The notes under the pieces: model-generated
What the model was told of the DNA's origin: nothing
Seen by the model: only the letters and a program-made list of their open reading frames with translations
Databases searched by the model: none
Part shown: positions 37,701-49,903 of the stretch, piece after piece
Numbering within the stretch: the stretch's first letter is position 1
Layout: the number at the start of each line of letters is the position of its first letter
Position numbers and translations under genes: made by a program
Source of the DNA: Amphirosellinia nigrospora
Taxonomy: Eukaryota; Ascomycota; Sordariomycetes; Xylariales; Xylariaceae
Assembly (NCBI GenBank): GCA_004123355.1
Contig: SCHM01000004.1
Location: 5,545,017-5,609,016, forward strand
Direction: 5' to 3'
DNA length: 64,000 nt

Positions 37701-38005
37701 ATAAAGCCTATTAATAACGTTATATCGAACTATTTTTATTCGATTAATACCGCTCGATAAGTTTAATTATGCTAAGTTTTTATATTTTATTACTTTTTTT
37801 ATTTTATTTTTATAGTATAGTAAAGTTCGTTAAAGCTTGCTTTTATAGTATTAGTTATAGATTTGTAAACTCTGGTGGTTATGCCCCACTATTAGCTACA
37901 GCACTTATAATTTCCACTTGCAGTAACTGCCACTTGTAGTAAATGTATGACTGTTATTATAGTGAATGTAGTGCAATGAATAAAAGCAAGCACTAGCAGT
38001 AAATA

Positions 38006-38215
38006 TGTGGCTCTAGGGTGGCGACTGGCAAAGCCTTGGCGGGCACTGCAAGCTAGCCCTACCCTATAGCTATAAGTATTTAGCCCACTATAGAAACTAG
38101 ACTTAGCCCTTTATTTAATTAACTAACTTAGTATATTAAAAACTAATTTATATAGCTTAAACCGTAATAATAAAGGCTTTATAGGTTACTTAATATAGGT
38201 TAATAAGTACGTATA
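38006..38215 (+). repeat. 5' LTR of element A
   Basis: It aligns base for base in length with 42943-43152. Its first ~100 bp keep a GC content far above the surroundings, unlike the internal region. Confidence 0.85.
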
Positions 38216-40359
38216 AATTTATTTGCGCAGTTTTATAGCTTTTTATTTAAAACTAGTTACGCGATTATAAATAACCTTATAGCTAACTAACCTATAAAAA
38301 TTTAACTTTGCAATTACGCTAATTAAATGTTTTATCGAAACTTATCTTAAAAAGTATACTTTGTAATATTTATTTTATATATAATAGCGGACTTTATAAA
38401 AGCTTATTTTAAAGCAAAAATAGTAGCTTTATAATAAATATAAATAGCTTAGCGTTAGATAATTTAATAAACGTCCTATTAGCTATAAATATAATAAGCT
38501 ATAATATTTATATTAATGCGTTAATAATTAATATAGTTAAATAAATCGACTAACTAAAAACAAAAATAAACTTACGATTTAAAGCTATATTAATAAAAAT
38601 AAGAAAAAGTTTCCGAGAACTAGGTTTATAAAACTAAAATAATAGCATTATAACTATATTAATAAATATAATAATAAAACTAATAATAATTTTAGCGCTA
38701 CTAGCTTTAATAAATATATTAGCAAATATAATAGTAAACTTTTTATACGTATTTATAAGTGTTAAAAAAACGGATAAAGCATATATATAATAATTAGTAT
38801 AATTAATTAAAAACGATTAAAGGACTTTTTTTAAACCTATAAAAATATAAAAGTTTAAATTTTATTTAAACCTAATAAAAATAGCGAGTTTAAGCTATTT
38901 TTTTTAACGTATTTTTAGTAAACGACGTTATTAAGCTAGATAAATATAAGGATAAAAATAAAATAATTATACTATTTAATTTATGTTTAATTTAAGCTAA
39001 TTATATTATACTAAATAAAGTACGCTAAATTTAAGTACGATTAATATAAGCTTTAATGCTTTACGAATTATAAATTAAAAGAATTATGCTCGAATTAGCA
39101 AATAATTTTTAATAAATAACGTTATTTATTAAAAACAATAATATAGCGGCTACTTAGATTGACTTTTTAAAAATAGTAATCTAAGTACTAGGTATTTATA
39201 ACGTATTATAACTTTTTAACGGTATTTATAGGACTATTACTAGCTTAAAACAAAGTATATATAAGCTATCTTAAAAACTATAAAAAGCTTTTTATTAATT
39301 GCTAAGAAGTACTCGAAATACCTAGCAAATATATAACGTTATAGTTAATAAGCTTATTATATATACTTTAAATATTTAGCTTAATATAAAACGTTTTAGC
39401 AAAAAATAGAATATAGGCTAAATTATAAAAAAGGTAGTACAAGTATTAAGAATAATTACTATAACTTTTATAGAACCGAAAATCTATAGTATTCCCGAGA
39501 TTACTATATAACTCTAAGGTATAATAACACTTTACTATAATTATAACGACCGTTATAACTTGTTTTAAGCTTGACTAAACAACAGTAACATATTTATAGT
39601 GTTTTAGGACTACAGTTATACAAGCTACTATATTTCGTAATTATTAGCTTTAAAGCTTTAGCCTTATAAATTATAAAGATAAAACATTATATATAGTATC
39701 GGAGGAATTAAACTAATAGTTATAAAAAACTACGAAATTATAGCATAGTTTATAATAATAAAAAGTACTACAAAACTTTAAACCGTAATTAAAGGCGTAG
39801 TGCTAAACTATACGTTCTTTGGTAATATAACTTTAAAGAAGCGTATTTTTTATAAATAAGGTAGCGTTTTCGGCTATATAAAAGATATTAAAACAATTAA
39901 ACTAATAAAATTTAATAGAGTACTTTTATTTAAACTTTTAAAATAATTATTAGCTAATATAGCTACGGAAATAATTTATAACGTAAAAAAAACGGAAAAA
40001 ATAAAAATAATTTAGTATAAAAATACGCTAAAAAACCCCTGGATAGCAAACAAATAATAGAACTAATAAAACGATTTTCCGGCTTATTTAATCTAGTTAA
40101 ATAACGTATTAATATTATAGTATGTATAAAGTATTATATTAATATTAAAGATAACCTACTAATAAAGCTACTATTTTATAAGTATAGCTTTATATAAAAA
40201 AAAGCTATAAAAGAATTCGTTAAAATATATTTAAATATTTATATTAAAAAGAGTATAAGATTATAAGGCGCGCTAGTAGTACTATTAACTTTAAAAAAGC
40301 GACCTAGCGAAACTATTAAGCTTAACTTTAATAACTAAAAAAATATTATATAGCGATTT

Positions 40360-40616
40360 TGCTATAATTATAAAGAATTAAATAAAGTTATAAAAAAGCA
40401 AGCTTATTTATTATTAAACGCCGCGGACTAAATATAAAAGGCTGTAGGTTATAAGTAGTATATTTTTGTAAATTTTAAAAATAAATACTAGTAATAAAAA
40501 TATATAGCTTTTACTGCAAAAAAATAATATTTATAACATTTTTTAGGATATATAAATAGCTAATTATACTTTTTAGACTTTATAATGTACTAGTTATTTT
40601 TTAAGCTTTAATAAAA
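40360..40616 (+). pseudogene. RIP-mutated reverse transcriptase core of element A
   Basis: At 40360-40392 the codons fit C-x-D-Y-R-E-L-N-K-V-T, allowing for G-to-A change. At 40551-40616 the codons fit Y-E-W-L-V-M-P-F-G-L-C-N-A-P-A-T-F-Q once C-to-T and G-to-A changes are allowed for; CAA has become TAA at the Gln codon. These are hallmark Ty3/gypsy reverse transcriptase motifs. The two blocks are in different frames (distance 206 bp), so there is at least one indel as well as the stops. Confidence 0.8.
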
Positions 40617-42942
40617 AAAATTATAAAGCTTTTTAAAAATAGCTAGTAAGCTTATTTAATAATATTTATATTTAAAAAAAAATAAAAAAAAAACTATATT
40701 AATAGTATTATATACTATTCGAATAACTAGCGTAATACGGTATAATAATTAACCTTATAAAAACTTTAATATTTATTAACTAAAATATATTTTTAAAATT
40801 CTATATATTTTAAGAAAAAATTAAAGTAAACCTAGCAAAAATAGCCGCAATAAAAAATAAACTAATGCTAAGAATAACTACTAAAATATGCGGATTTGTA
40901 AATATAGCAGGCTATTTTAAGCATTTAATTAATAAATATTCGCTAATTGTAGCATTATTTATAATACTAATAAAAAACCGAAAAACTAACTAGTTATATT
41001 AAATATAAAAGCTTAAAAAGCTTAGCAAACAATTAAAAATATAATAATTATAATATTAATAATTAAAATATTCGACTAAAGGTTATTTTTTATAATAAAT
41101 ATAGATTTTAGCTAATTATACGTTAGGGCATATTTAATATAGCCGTATTTTATAGAAAAAAACAATACTTTATTTAATAGTATATTTTTTTAAAAAGCTA
41201 AATAACTATTAAACGCGTTATTTAGTATAAAAACAAGAACTATTAGCTATTATATTAGTATTATAATACTAGAAGCATTAAATAAAAAAAAAAAAAATAA
41301 CTATTTATATTAACTATAAATTATTATTTATAATAAAAAACAAATTAAAATAATTAATATAAATAGTTCGATTTTAAATACTATTAAATATTATAATATA
41401 CGAATTATATATTATATAAGCAAATTAAATATATTAGCTAATTAACTATTAAAACTTTCCGAAATAACTTTTTAATAATAAAATATAACCTTAAAATATA
41501 AATATTATTAAATATAAAAAAACAGTTAATTAAACTGTTATAATAGCTAAACTATATAAACTTATAAGCTATATTTAAGTTTTTAAAGTTTAATAGCAAG
41601 TTATTATTAAATTTAAAAGCTTAATAAATATTTAAGCATTTTATTATATAAAAAAAAACTATATAAAATAGCTTAGTACTAACGGACTTTTAAAAACTTT
41701 TTATATTTTGTAAAAACGGTATATTAAGCGGTAGTACTTTTAAAGTTTTTAAAATATTAAAATTATTATAAAAAGTTAAAAATATATACGTTAATTTAAA
41801 GTACGCTATAGTTAATACTTTAATATGTGAAATTAATAAATAATATTAGCATTTAGAAATTATATTAATAGTATAATAAACTATAATAAAATATAAGTAG
41901 TATTAATTAATAAAGCTACTATTAACGATGCTGTTAAACTTATAACCTATAATATTACTATTATTATTAACGTATTAAATAATAAACTATATATTTATAG
42001 TATAACTAAAAATATTAGTATACGTAAAATATATTATAGTATAAGTAAAAATAGCTATAATACTTAATATATTATTTAATAAATACCGCTAATTATTAAA
42101 ATTAGGAAAACTTTCGGGTATTTAAAAGAATAAATTAGCGATAATAAAAGCGCGTTTATAAATAACGAAGCAATTTAATAATATTAAAATAAAGGATTTA
42201 TAGTTAAGCTTATTATATTTAGAAAATTTAAAAATAATAATAAAATAAAAAAGCAAACAAAACTTTAAGTAAATTATATTATAAAAAAGTTTAGTATATA
42301 AATATTTTAACGCAGCTATTTTATTATAAGTAGCTATAAATATTTATAATCGGATATTAAAGCTAAGTAGTTATAGTAGCTATTTTTTTTATTTAGTATT
42401 TAATTTTTTTAATAGTAGTTATTATTAAAGTTTTTAAATATATAAAAGACTTAACTAAAAAAAAAAAGTCGAATTTTAGTAAAACTTAGTAAAAAACTAC
42501 GAAGTATTTATAGCAAAGAATTATTTTAACAGTTTAAAAGTTTTTAAAAACTAGATTAAAGCTTATTTATAAAAAAAAAAAATTAATCCGAACTTACGTA
42601 CTTAGAGATTAAGTACTATAAGTATATTAGCGTAATAATAAAACGGAACTTTTTTATAATAAACTATAAGCTATAACAAGTTATTATTATAATAATATTT
42701 ATAAATTATAAAACTTTAGTAGAATTTAATTATTAAATAAATATAATAAAACTAATTTATTTTTGCATATAATAATAATAGCTACTTTATATAAAGCTTA
42801 TAATATACTAGCTAAACAATATTAAAAAATAATTAAAAGCGCTTAAAAGTAATAATAAAATAACTAAATTATAAATAGTTTTATTATAAAAATACTGGTT
42901 AAAATAAATAACTAAAAGCAATTATTTAAAGAAAAAAATAGT

Positions 42943-43152
42943 TATAGCTTTAAGGTAACAACTAGCAAAGCCTTAGCAAGCATTATAAGCTAGCCTTACT
43001 TTATAGCTATAAATATTTAGCTTATTATAAAAACTAGATTTAGCCCTTTATTTAATTAACTAACCTAATATATTAAGAACTAATTTATATAGCCTAAACC
43101 ACAATAATAAAGGCCCCGTAGGTTATTTAATATAAGTTAACAAGCACGCACA
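42943..43152 (+). repeat. 3' LTR of element A
   Basis: It corresponds to 38006-38215; differences are almost all C/T and G/A, in both directions. It ends AAGCACGCACA before the target duplication. Confidence 0.85.
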
Positions 43153-45184
43153 AATATAGCTACCTTGCGCGAGTATTTAAGCAGCTACTTATATTGTAAA
43201 TTTAAACCTTCTTTTTTTCTTACTTTATTTATAGATTTTATATATAATATACTATATATACTAGAGCTTTATTTTTTCGAGTATATAAAACGTAATTATT
43301 TATAAATTATTTATAATATTATAAAATATTAAAACTATTTTATAATATTTTTAACTAAACTAAATAACTAATTTAACTTAAAAATATTAAAATATTTTTA
43401 AAAATAAACTAAAATAATAAGCGCGTATAGCTATACGTACTAAAACTTTTATTAAATTTTAAACTTATTTGTTTTAAATATTCGAAATAATAAGCTTTTT
43501 ATAATAAAATTTTAATAAATAATAAAAAATATATTTACTTTAGCTCTTTAAACTATACAGAAATTATAATAGCGGGCCGCAAAAGCTATTATTTTAACTA
43601 ATTTAATATAGCAGTTCTATAATATTATTAGCAACTATATATTTAAAAAATAAAAATTCGATATAAATATTATTAGTTTTAACCGTACGATTTAATATTT
43701 AGTTAATAACTATATAAAATTATAAATAAAAAAAACCAAGCTTAGCTTTTATTTTAAACTAATAATAAATAAATAAAATAATCTAGCTTAACTTTAATAA
43801 AAATAAAACTAAACTAATATAAATAATATATATAAAAACTTTACTATTGTTTTTTAAAAAATAAAAATGCGCGTTTTTTTAATAACGGTTTATTATTATC
43901 TAGCTACCGATTATATATATTTGTTAAAAAGTTAAATAAATAAAACAAAGTTTTATTCGATTAAACAAAAAAATAAAATAAAATTATTATTTTTTATAAT
44001 AAAATATATTACGTTAATATATATTATTAACGTTTTTTAACTTATAATTAAAAATAATTTTAGCTAATAATAACTAATTAATAAACTATTAATTAATTAT
44101 TAAATAAATTATAAAAATAATTAAATAGCGTAATTACGTTTAAAATAACTTAAATATTTCGAACTAATAAATAATTAATTTATTAAATTATTATAAAATA
44201 ACTTTTGTTTTATTAAATAATAAAAAAATAGCTAATATATAGCTAAAATATTAATATTTATTTTTATAATAATATAATTAAAATAAACTTAAGTTTAAAA
44301 TATAAATTTAAACTATATAAAATCGCTTTAAATTTAATATTAATTAGTTTTATAATAATATAGCTAAAATAGTTAATATTAAAACTTACGTTAGAAATTA
44401 TATAGCTAATAATTTTTTTTTTTATTTTTTATTTAACTATTTTAATGTATTAATTAATTCGGAAACTATTTTAAATATTTTAAAAAAATTTATATTAACG
44501 TTAATTATAATAAAAAAGCTAAAGCTAATTTTTGATTATTTAGTTTTAATTAGTAATATTAGCTAAGTTTTTTAAATTTTAAACTATTTTTATTTGTTTA
44601 GCTAATAAAACTAGATTTAATAAAGCTAAATAAAAAAAAAAGTTTAAAAATAAGCTATTTTTTTAACTAGCGATTAAAGCTATATTAAATATTTAAAAAA
44701 AATATTAATTTTAATATTTATATAAAATATTATTTTTAAATAGTTTATTATTTAATAATAATTAATTATAAATAAAATAAAACTTATAAAAAAAAAATAA
44801 AAGTTTATTATTATAATTTTTATTTTTTTTTTTTTATTTTTGCTCGAATAATTTTTATTTTATTTTAAAACTAAATAATAATAATAATAATTTTATTTAA
44901 TTATTTAAGTTTAACGCTAATAAAATATAATAATTAATTTTTAATAATAAATGTTTTAATTATTATTAGTAAAAATATATTTTAAAAAAATACTTTTTAA
45001 AAAATTAAACTTTAATAAATAAAAAGCTTAAGTTATTATTATTTTAGCTATATATAATATATAAATATTAAGCTAGCTAATATATAAAAAATAAACTTAT
45101 AATAAATACGGAAAAAAAAAAAATAACTTTAAAAAATAGTTTTTTTTTTAAAAAAAGTATTTTTAAAAAATATTATTAGTTATA

Positions 45185-45405
45185 TGATACGCGCGGGCAA
45201 GGGGTGTGTGCGCGTACGCGCACATAGCGCCCTGGCGGGCGCGCACTAGCTACTGCGTGGCTAGTGCCTGGTTTGTGCGTGTGGCTTTGCCACACATACA
45301 CGCACGCATATATATTATCTAGATCTGTAGAATTCCCAGAGATTATGGAGACTTCGTCTCTATCTCTTTTCAATATACAAATTCTACCCATGCTTCACCA
45401 TATCA
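45185..45405. mobile_element. Unmutated solo LTR (221 bp) inserted into element C
   Basis: It begins TGATACGCGCGGGC and ends CACCATATCA, so its ends form a TGATA...TATCA inverted repeat. It is flanked by the perfect 5-bp duplication TTATA (45180-45184 and 45406-45410). It is GC-rich at its left half (many GCGC/CGCGC tracts) and then carries TATATATTATC and GAGACTTCGTCTCTATC segments, as in LTR promoters. There is no second LTR and no internal region near it, so it is probably a solo LTR left by recombination. Superfamily not determined. It has escaped the mutation that saturates its surroundings. Confidence 0.75.
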
Positions 45406-46836
45406 TTATAAAATAGATTTAATAAAAAAATATTTAAATAAAAAACTTTTATTATATATTTATATTTTATATAATAATAAACTTTTTTTAACTATAAATA
45501 ATTCTTTTAAAAATATAAAATAAATATATATATAAATATAAACTAATAATTTGCGGAAAAAATTATTAAACTATTTAATTTTATTATTATTATAGACTTT
45601 TTGCTAAAAAAGTTATAAAATATAATAATAAAAAAAAAAAAATAAATTAAGCTTTTTTATTATTATTAAAATATATAAAAAACTTTAAAAATAAACTTAT
45701 AACTATTATTAATTTAATTTAAATTATTTTAAATAAGCTATAGTTTAAATATTATAATATTTATTAAATTATTAGCAAAACTATTTAATATTTTTATTTT
45801 AGCTATTTTTTAATTATAATATAAAGTATTATTTAGTAATAAATAAAATAAATATATAGCTATAATATTTAGTTTATTATTTAATTAATTAATAAAACTA
45901 TAATTTTTAAAATTAAAAAATATGCATTAATAATAATAAAAAAAAGCGAAATAATACTTAAAAAATATAAAACTAAAAATATTTATTTTAAAATATAATA
46001 ATTTTATAAAAAAAACCTCGATAAAATAAAATAATAATATTTAATTAGCTTTTATTAAAGCTTATTTTTAAAAAACATAAAACTTATTTAAAAAATATAG
46101 CTTTAATTTTTATTTAAAAGTTTAATAAAAAAAGCTTATACTATATAAAACAAAATAGTATTAATTAGTAAAAAAAAACTAATAACTAAAATATTTAATT
46201 TAAATATTATTTTTAATATAATAATAAAAAAAACCGAATAAAAAACGTTTATATTATTAATATTAATAAAATCGATAAAATAATCGGAAAATTAAAAAAA
46301 ATAAAAACGATTTCTTAGAAAAAAAAATAAAAAATTAAAATAAAAAGCGCGAAAAAAAATACTTAAAAAATATTAAAACTTAGTACGCGTTTTTAAATAA
46401 AGCTTTAATATATATATTATTATTATTATTTATAAATAAATTATAAAATAAAATTTTTTAAAAATAAGTTTAAAGCTAATTTAAAATATAATTTTTTATA
46501 TAAAATATTATTAAATAAATTAAAAATATAAAAATTTTTAATCGAAAATTTATATAAAAATTTTATTAAACTTAATAATTTTTATATAAAATATTTATTT
46601 TATTTATAAAAAAAATAAATAATAGGCTTTATTTTTATATAAATTATTAAAATTAAACGAAATTATAAAAAAAACTAATATTTGTTTTTTTATTAAAAAA
46701 ACTCTAGCTTATATTATTAAAGCGAAAATTTTTATTTAATTTAATATATAATAATAAATTTAATTATATTTATATATTATTTAGGAATAAAAATTATATA
46801 ACGTTTTATATAAAATATAGTACGTATTAATTATTA

Positions 46837-47709
46837 GTACTATTGTTTAGCTTTATTAATAAATTTTTAATTTTAATAATATATTAATAATATATTATTT
46901 AATTTTTTAAATAACTTTTATAATATTACGCTAATAATATTATTATTTATTAAAAATAATAAAAAAATATATTATTATATATATTATATATTAAAACAAC
47001 TAATTTAAATAAAATTATAAATTAACTTAAAAAAATCTAAGTTTTATATTATTAAAATTAAATTTTTAAGCTATATTATTAATATTAAAAAAATTCGAAT
47101 AAATTTTATTAAAATTAATACTATATTAAATAAAAACTTTTACGTTAATTAAAAATATATAATTTTTTTTAAAATTTTATAACTTTTATTAAAACTTTAT
47201 TAATATTTAAAGTTATATTATAATGTTTTTAAACTAATTAATATAAAAAAGCATACTTTTTAAATAAACTAAAAAATATAAAAAATTATTTTATTAGCTT
47301 AAAAAAGTTTTAATAAAATCCTTTTATTAAAATATTTTAATTATAATTTAATAAAAGTTAAAACTAATATATTTAATAGTATAAGTTTTAATATATTATT
47401 ATAACTATATAATAAAACTTAATTTTATAATATATTTTTAAAAATATTTATAATATTAAATTAAATTATAATATTTATAATAAAAAATTACTAGCAATTA
47501 TATTATATTTTAAAAAATAAAAACTTAAATTAATTAGTAGCTATAATAAGCTTTTTTAATATTTATTAATAATTAAATATTAAAGTTTTTTAATAAAAAA
47601 TAATATTTTAACCTAAAATAAACTAAATAAATTAACTTTTTTCGGAATATAATTTTTTTATATTTATAAAAATAATATACTAGTTAACGTTTTATTATAA
47701 AAACAAAAA
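46837..47709 (+). pseudogene. RIP-mutated reverse transcriptase/RNase H region of element C
   Basis: The P-F-G-L-T-N block (46837-46860) and the Y-x-D-D-I block (46927-46950) are in one frame and 90 bp apart, as expected between these motifs. The L-A-D-A-L-S-R block lies at 47680-47709. Stops occur throughout. Confidence 0.6.
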
Positions 47710-49629
47710 AACCTAATAATATAAAAAACTAAAAAAAAATATAACGTTATTTTATAATATTTTAGCTAATAAATAATATAATATAACTAATTTTTATATA
47801 AATAAAGTTATATTAAATAAGCTTTATTAAAATATATAAAATTAAATATTTTTATAAAATTATAATTAATTAAATTTTTAAAAAAAACTATAAAAATATA
47901 AACATAAAAATTTATTATTAATATAAAAAAAATAAAATTAAAAAATCTATAAAAATTAAAAAACGGATTAACTATATTTTACGGACGTTTAATTATCCCC
48001 GACTTTTTATACCTAAAAATACGTTTTATTAAAAAAACATATTATAAATATTTATTATATATTTTAGCAAAAACAAAACATATAAACTTATTGCCGAACG
48101 TTATTAATAGCCTAAATTAAATAAAAATTATAATTATTATATAATATTATATAAAATATAAGCTTATTAAAATACTTAAAAATAAAATTCTTAATAAACT
48201 TATACCCTTTTTAATACTTAAATATATATAGCGCTATTTTATTATTAATTTTAAGCAAATATTAAAAAATAAATATAAATAATAACGTATTAATTATAAT
48301 AAACCGTTTAAGCAAACAAATATAAATTATACTTTATATTATAAAAATAACCGTAAAAAATACTGCTAAAATATATTATAAAAAACCTTTTTAAATTTTC
48401 GGAATATTTATAACTATAACTTTAAACTATAAACCTTAATTTATTTTTGCTTTTATAAATAAGCTATATAAACTAATAAAAATATAATATCTATTATAAA
48501 ATATTATAAAACTATAAAATAAATAAAATTATAAATAAATATTAACTAAAAATATAACTATAATAAATTATTAAAATAATTAGTTTAAACGTATATTTAC
48601 TATAAATTATATTTAAACGTTAATTTTTACGTTTTAATAAAATTATTGCTTTATAAAGTTAAAATAAGTTTTTTAATATTATTTAACTTTAATTAAAAAA
48701 TCGGACTATAAATAAAAAGCTATAAAAGCTTTTTAAAAAAAAAAAATAATTCGAACAAATATAAAAAAAAATAAAAAAATAGTATAGTTTGTTAAATTAA
48801 CTAAAAAAAACTTACGGTATATTTAAGAACGTATAATTAATTAAACTAATAAAAATTAACGAAAACTTAACTTTAACGTAAAAAACTATATATTAATTTT
48901 AAAAAAAAAATAATTTTAAAAAATAAACCGTTTATTAAATAAGCTAAACTTTTTATAATATAATAAAAGTTTAAAATACGCGAAAAAAACAAAAATATTT
49001 TTATATTAAATATTTTTATAACTTAAAAAGTATTAAATTATTATTATATAAATCGACTACGAAAATATTTTAATAATTATTATTAAGCTAAAAAGCAAAA
49101 AACTTAAAAAAAAATAATAAAACTTAAAAATAAAAAAAGTTTATTATTGAAAAAATACGAACATTTTAACTTTACTATTAAAAGTTATAATATTAAATAA
49201 ATTAAAAAAGTTAAAACTTTAATAATATATAATATTTAGCAAAAAATTTTAAAAATAATATAAAAATATTAAAAAACTTTTATAATATAAACTTTAATTT
49301 AGTTAAATTTTTAGTAAAATTGTAAATATAGCTAAAAGCGGCGCAAAAAAATAAATTTAATAAACTATATTTAAATAATAATAAAGCTATAGTATAAAAA
49401 AAAAAATAATATAAAAAAAAACGCGTAAATATTATATATTTAAATATTATATTAAATAAAAAAACTTTAAATAATATATAAAAAACTAATATAATAATTT
49501 AATAGTATAAAAACTTTATAAAAAGTTATATTAATAAAAACTTAAAGCGATTTTTTTTTTTGCTAAAAAATAGTTATAACTTCAACCCTAGTTAAGTTAT
49601 TTTTTTTTAAAAAAAAAAGTAATTATAAA

Positions 49630-49903
49630 TCTAAACTTTAATAGCTATATTTTATTACTAGCTATAACACTTATAATTTCTACTTATAATAACTACTACT
49701 TATAATAAATATATAACTGCTATTCGTAATAAATATAATAAATAAAAGCAAACATTAATAATAAATATAGCTACTTACGCAAGTATTTAAGCAGCTATTA
49801 CTATAATTTAAACTTTTTTTTTTCCTACTTTATTTATAGATTTTATATATAATATACTATATATATTAAAGCTTTATTTTTTCGAGTATATAAAGCGTAA
49901 CTA
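49630..49903 (+). repeat. Right LTR of element C
   Basis: It is the uninterrupted version of the sequence split by element A at 38005/43153, and thus shows the pre-insertion target (AATAAATATAGCTAC near 49769-49783). It is more heavily mutated than the left copy. Confidence 0.7.

Larger units (their letters stand above)
38006..43152 (+). mobile_element. Element A: RIP-mutated Ty3/gypsy LTR retrotransposon (5147 bp)
   Basis: Both LTRs are 210 bp (38006-38215 and 42943-43152). Before mutation they start TGTGGCTC and end GCACA, forming a short TGTG...CACA inverted repeat. The insertion lies inside the left LTR of element C, with AATA (or AATAT, depending on how the shared T/A is assigned) on both sides as target duplication. 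A purine-rich stretch (GAAAAAAATAG) just before the 3' LTR can serve as the polypurine tract. Reverse transcriptase motifs are readable through the mutations (next feature). Frames are full of stops, so the element is inactive. A is shorter than B by a block of about 590 bp near 39540. Confidence 0.85.
37864..49903 (+). mobile_element. Element C: degenerate Ty3/gypsy-like LTR retrotransposon, interrupted by element A and a solo LTR
   Basis: Its left LTR is split by element A: 37864-38005 precedes A and the rest runs from about 43148 to 43298. Its right LTR is 49630-49903 (about 274 bp). The two share, allowing for C/T and G/A changes, the ACTTATAATTTCCACTT block, a TATTTAAGCAGCTA block and the TTTTTTCGAGTATATAAA end. 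The internal part reads as RIP-mutated pol: at 46837-46860 the codons fit P-F-G-L-T-N of reverse transcriptase, at 46927-46950 in the same frame they fit a Y-x-D-D-I active site, and at 47680-47709 they fit L-A-D-A-L-S-R, the usual end of the Ty3/gypsy RNase H region. The order RT then RNase H shows plus-strand orientation. Everything is full of stops, so the element is dead. Confidence 0.65.

Noticed and set aside
45176-45391. Minus-strand open frame of 71 codons
   Set aside because: It lies almost entirely within the solo LTR, which has LTR ends and a target duplication.
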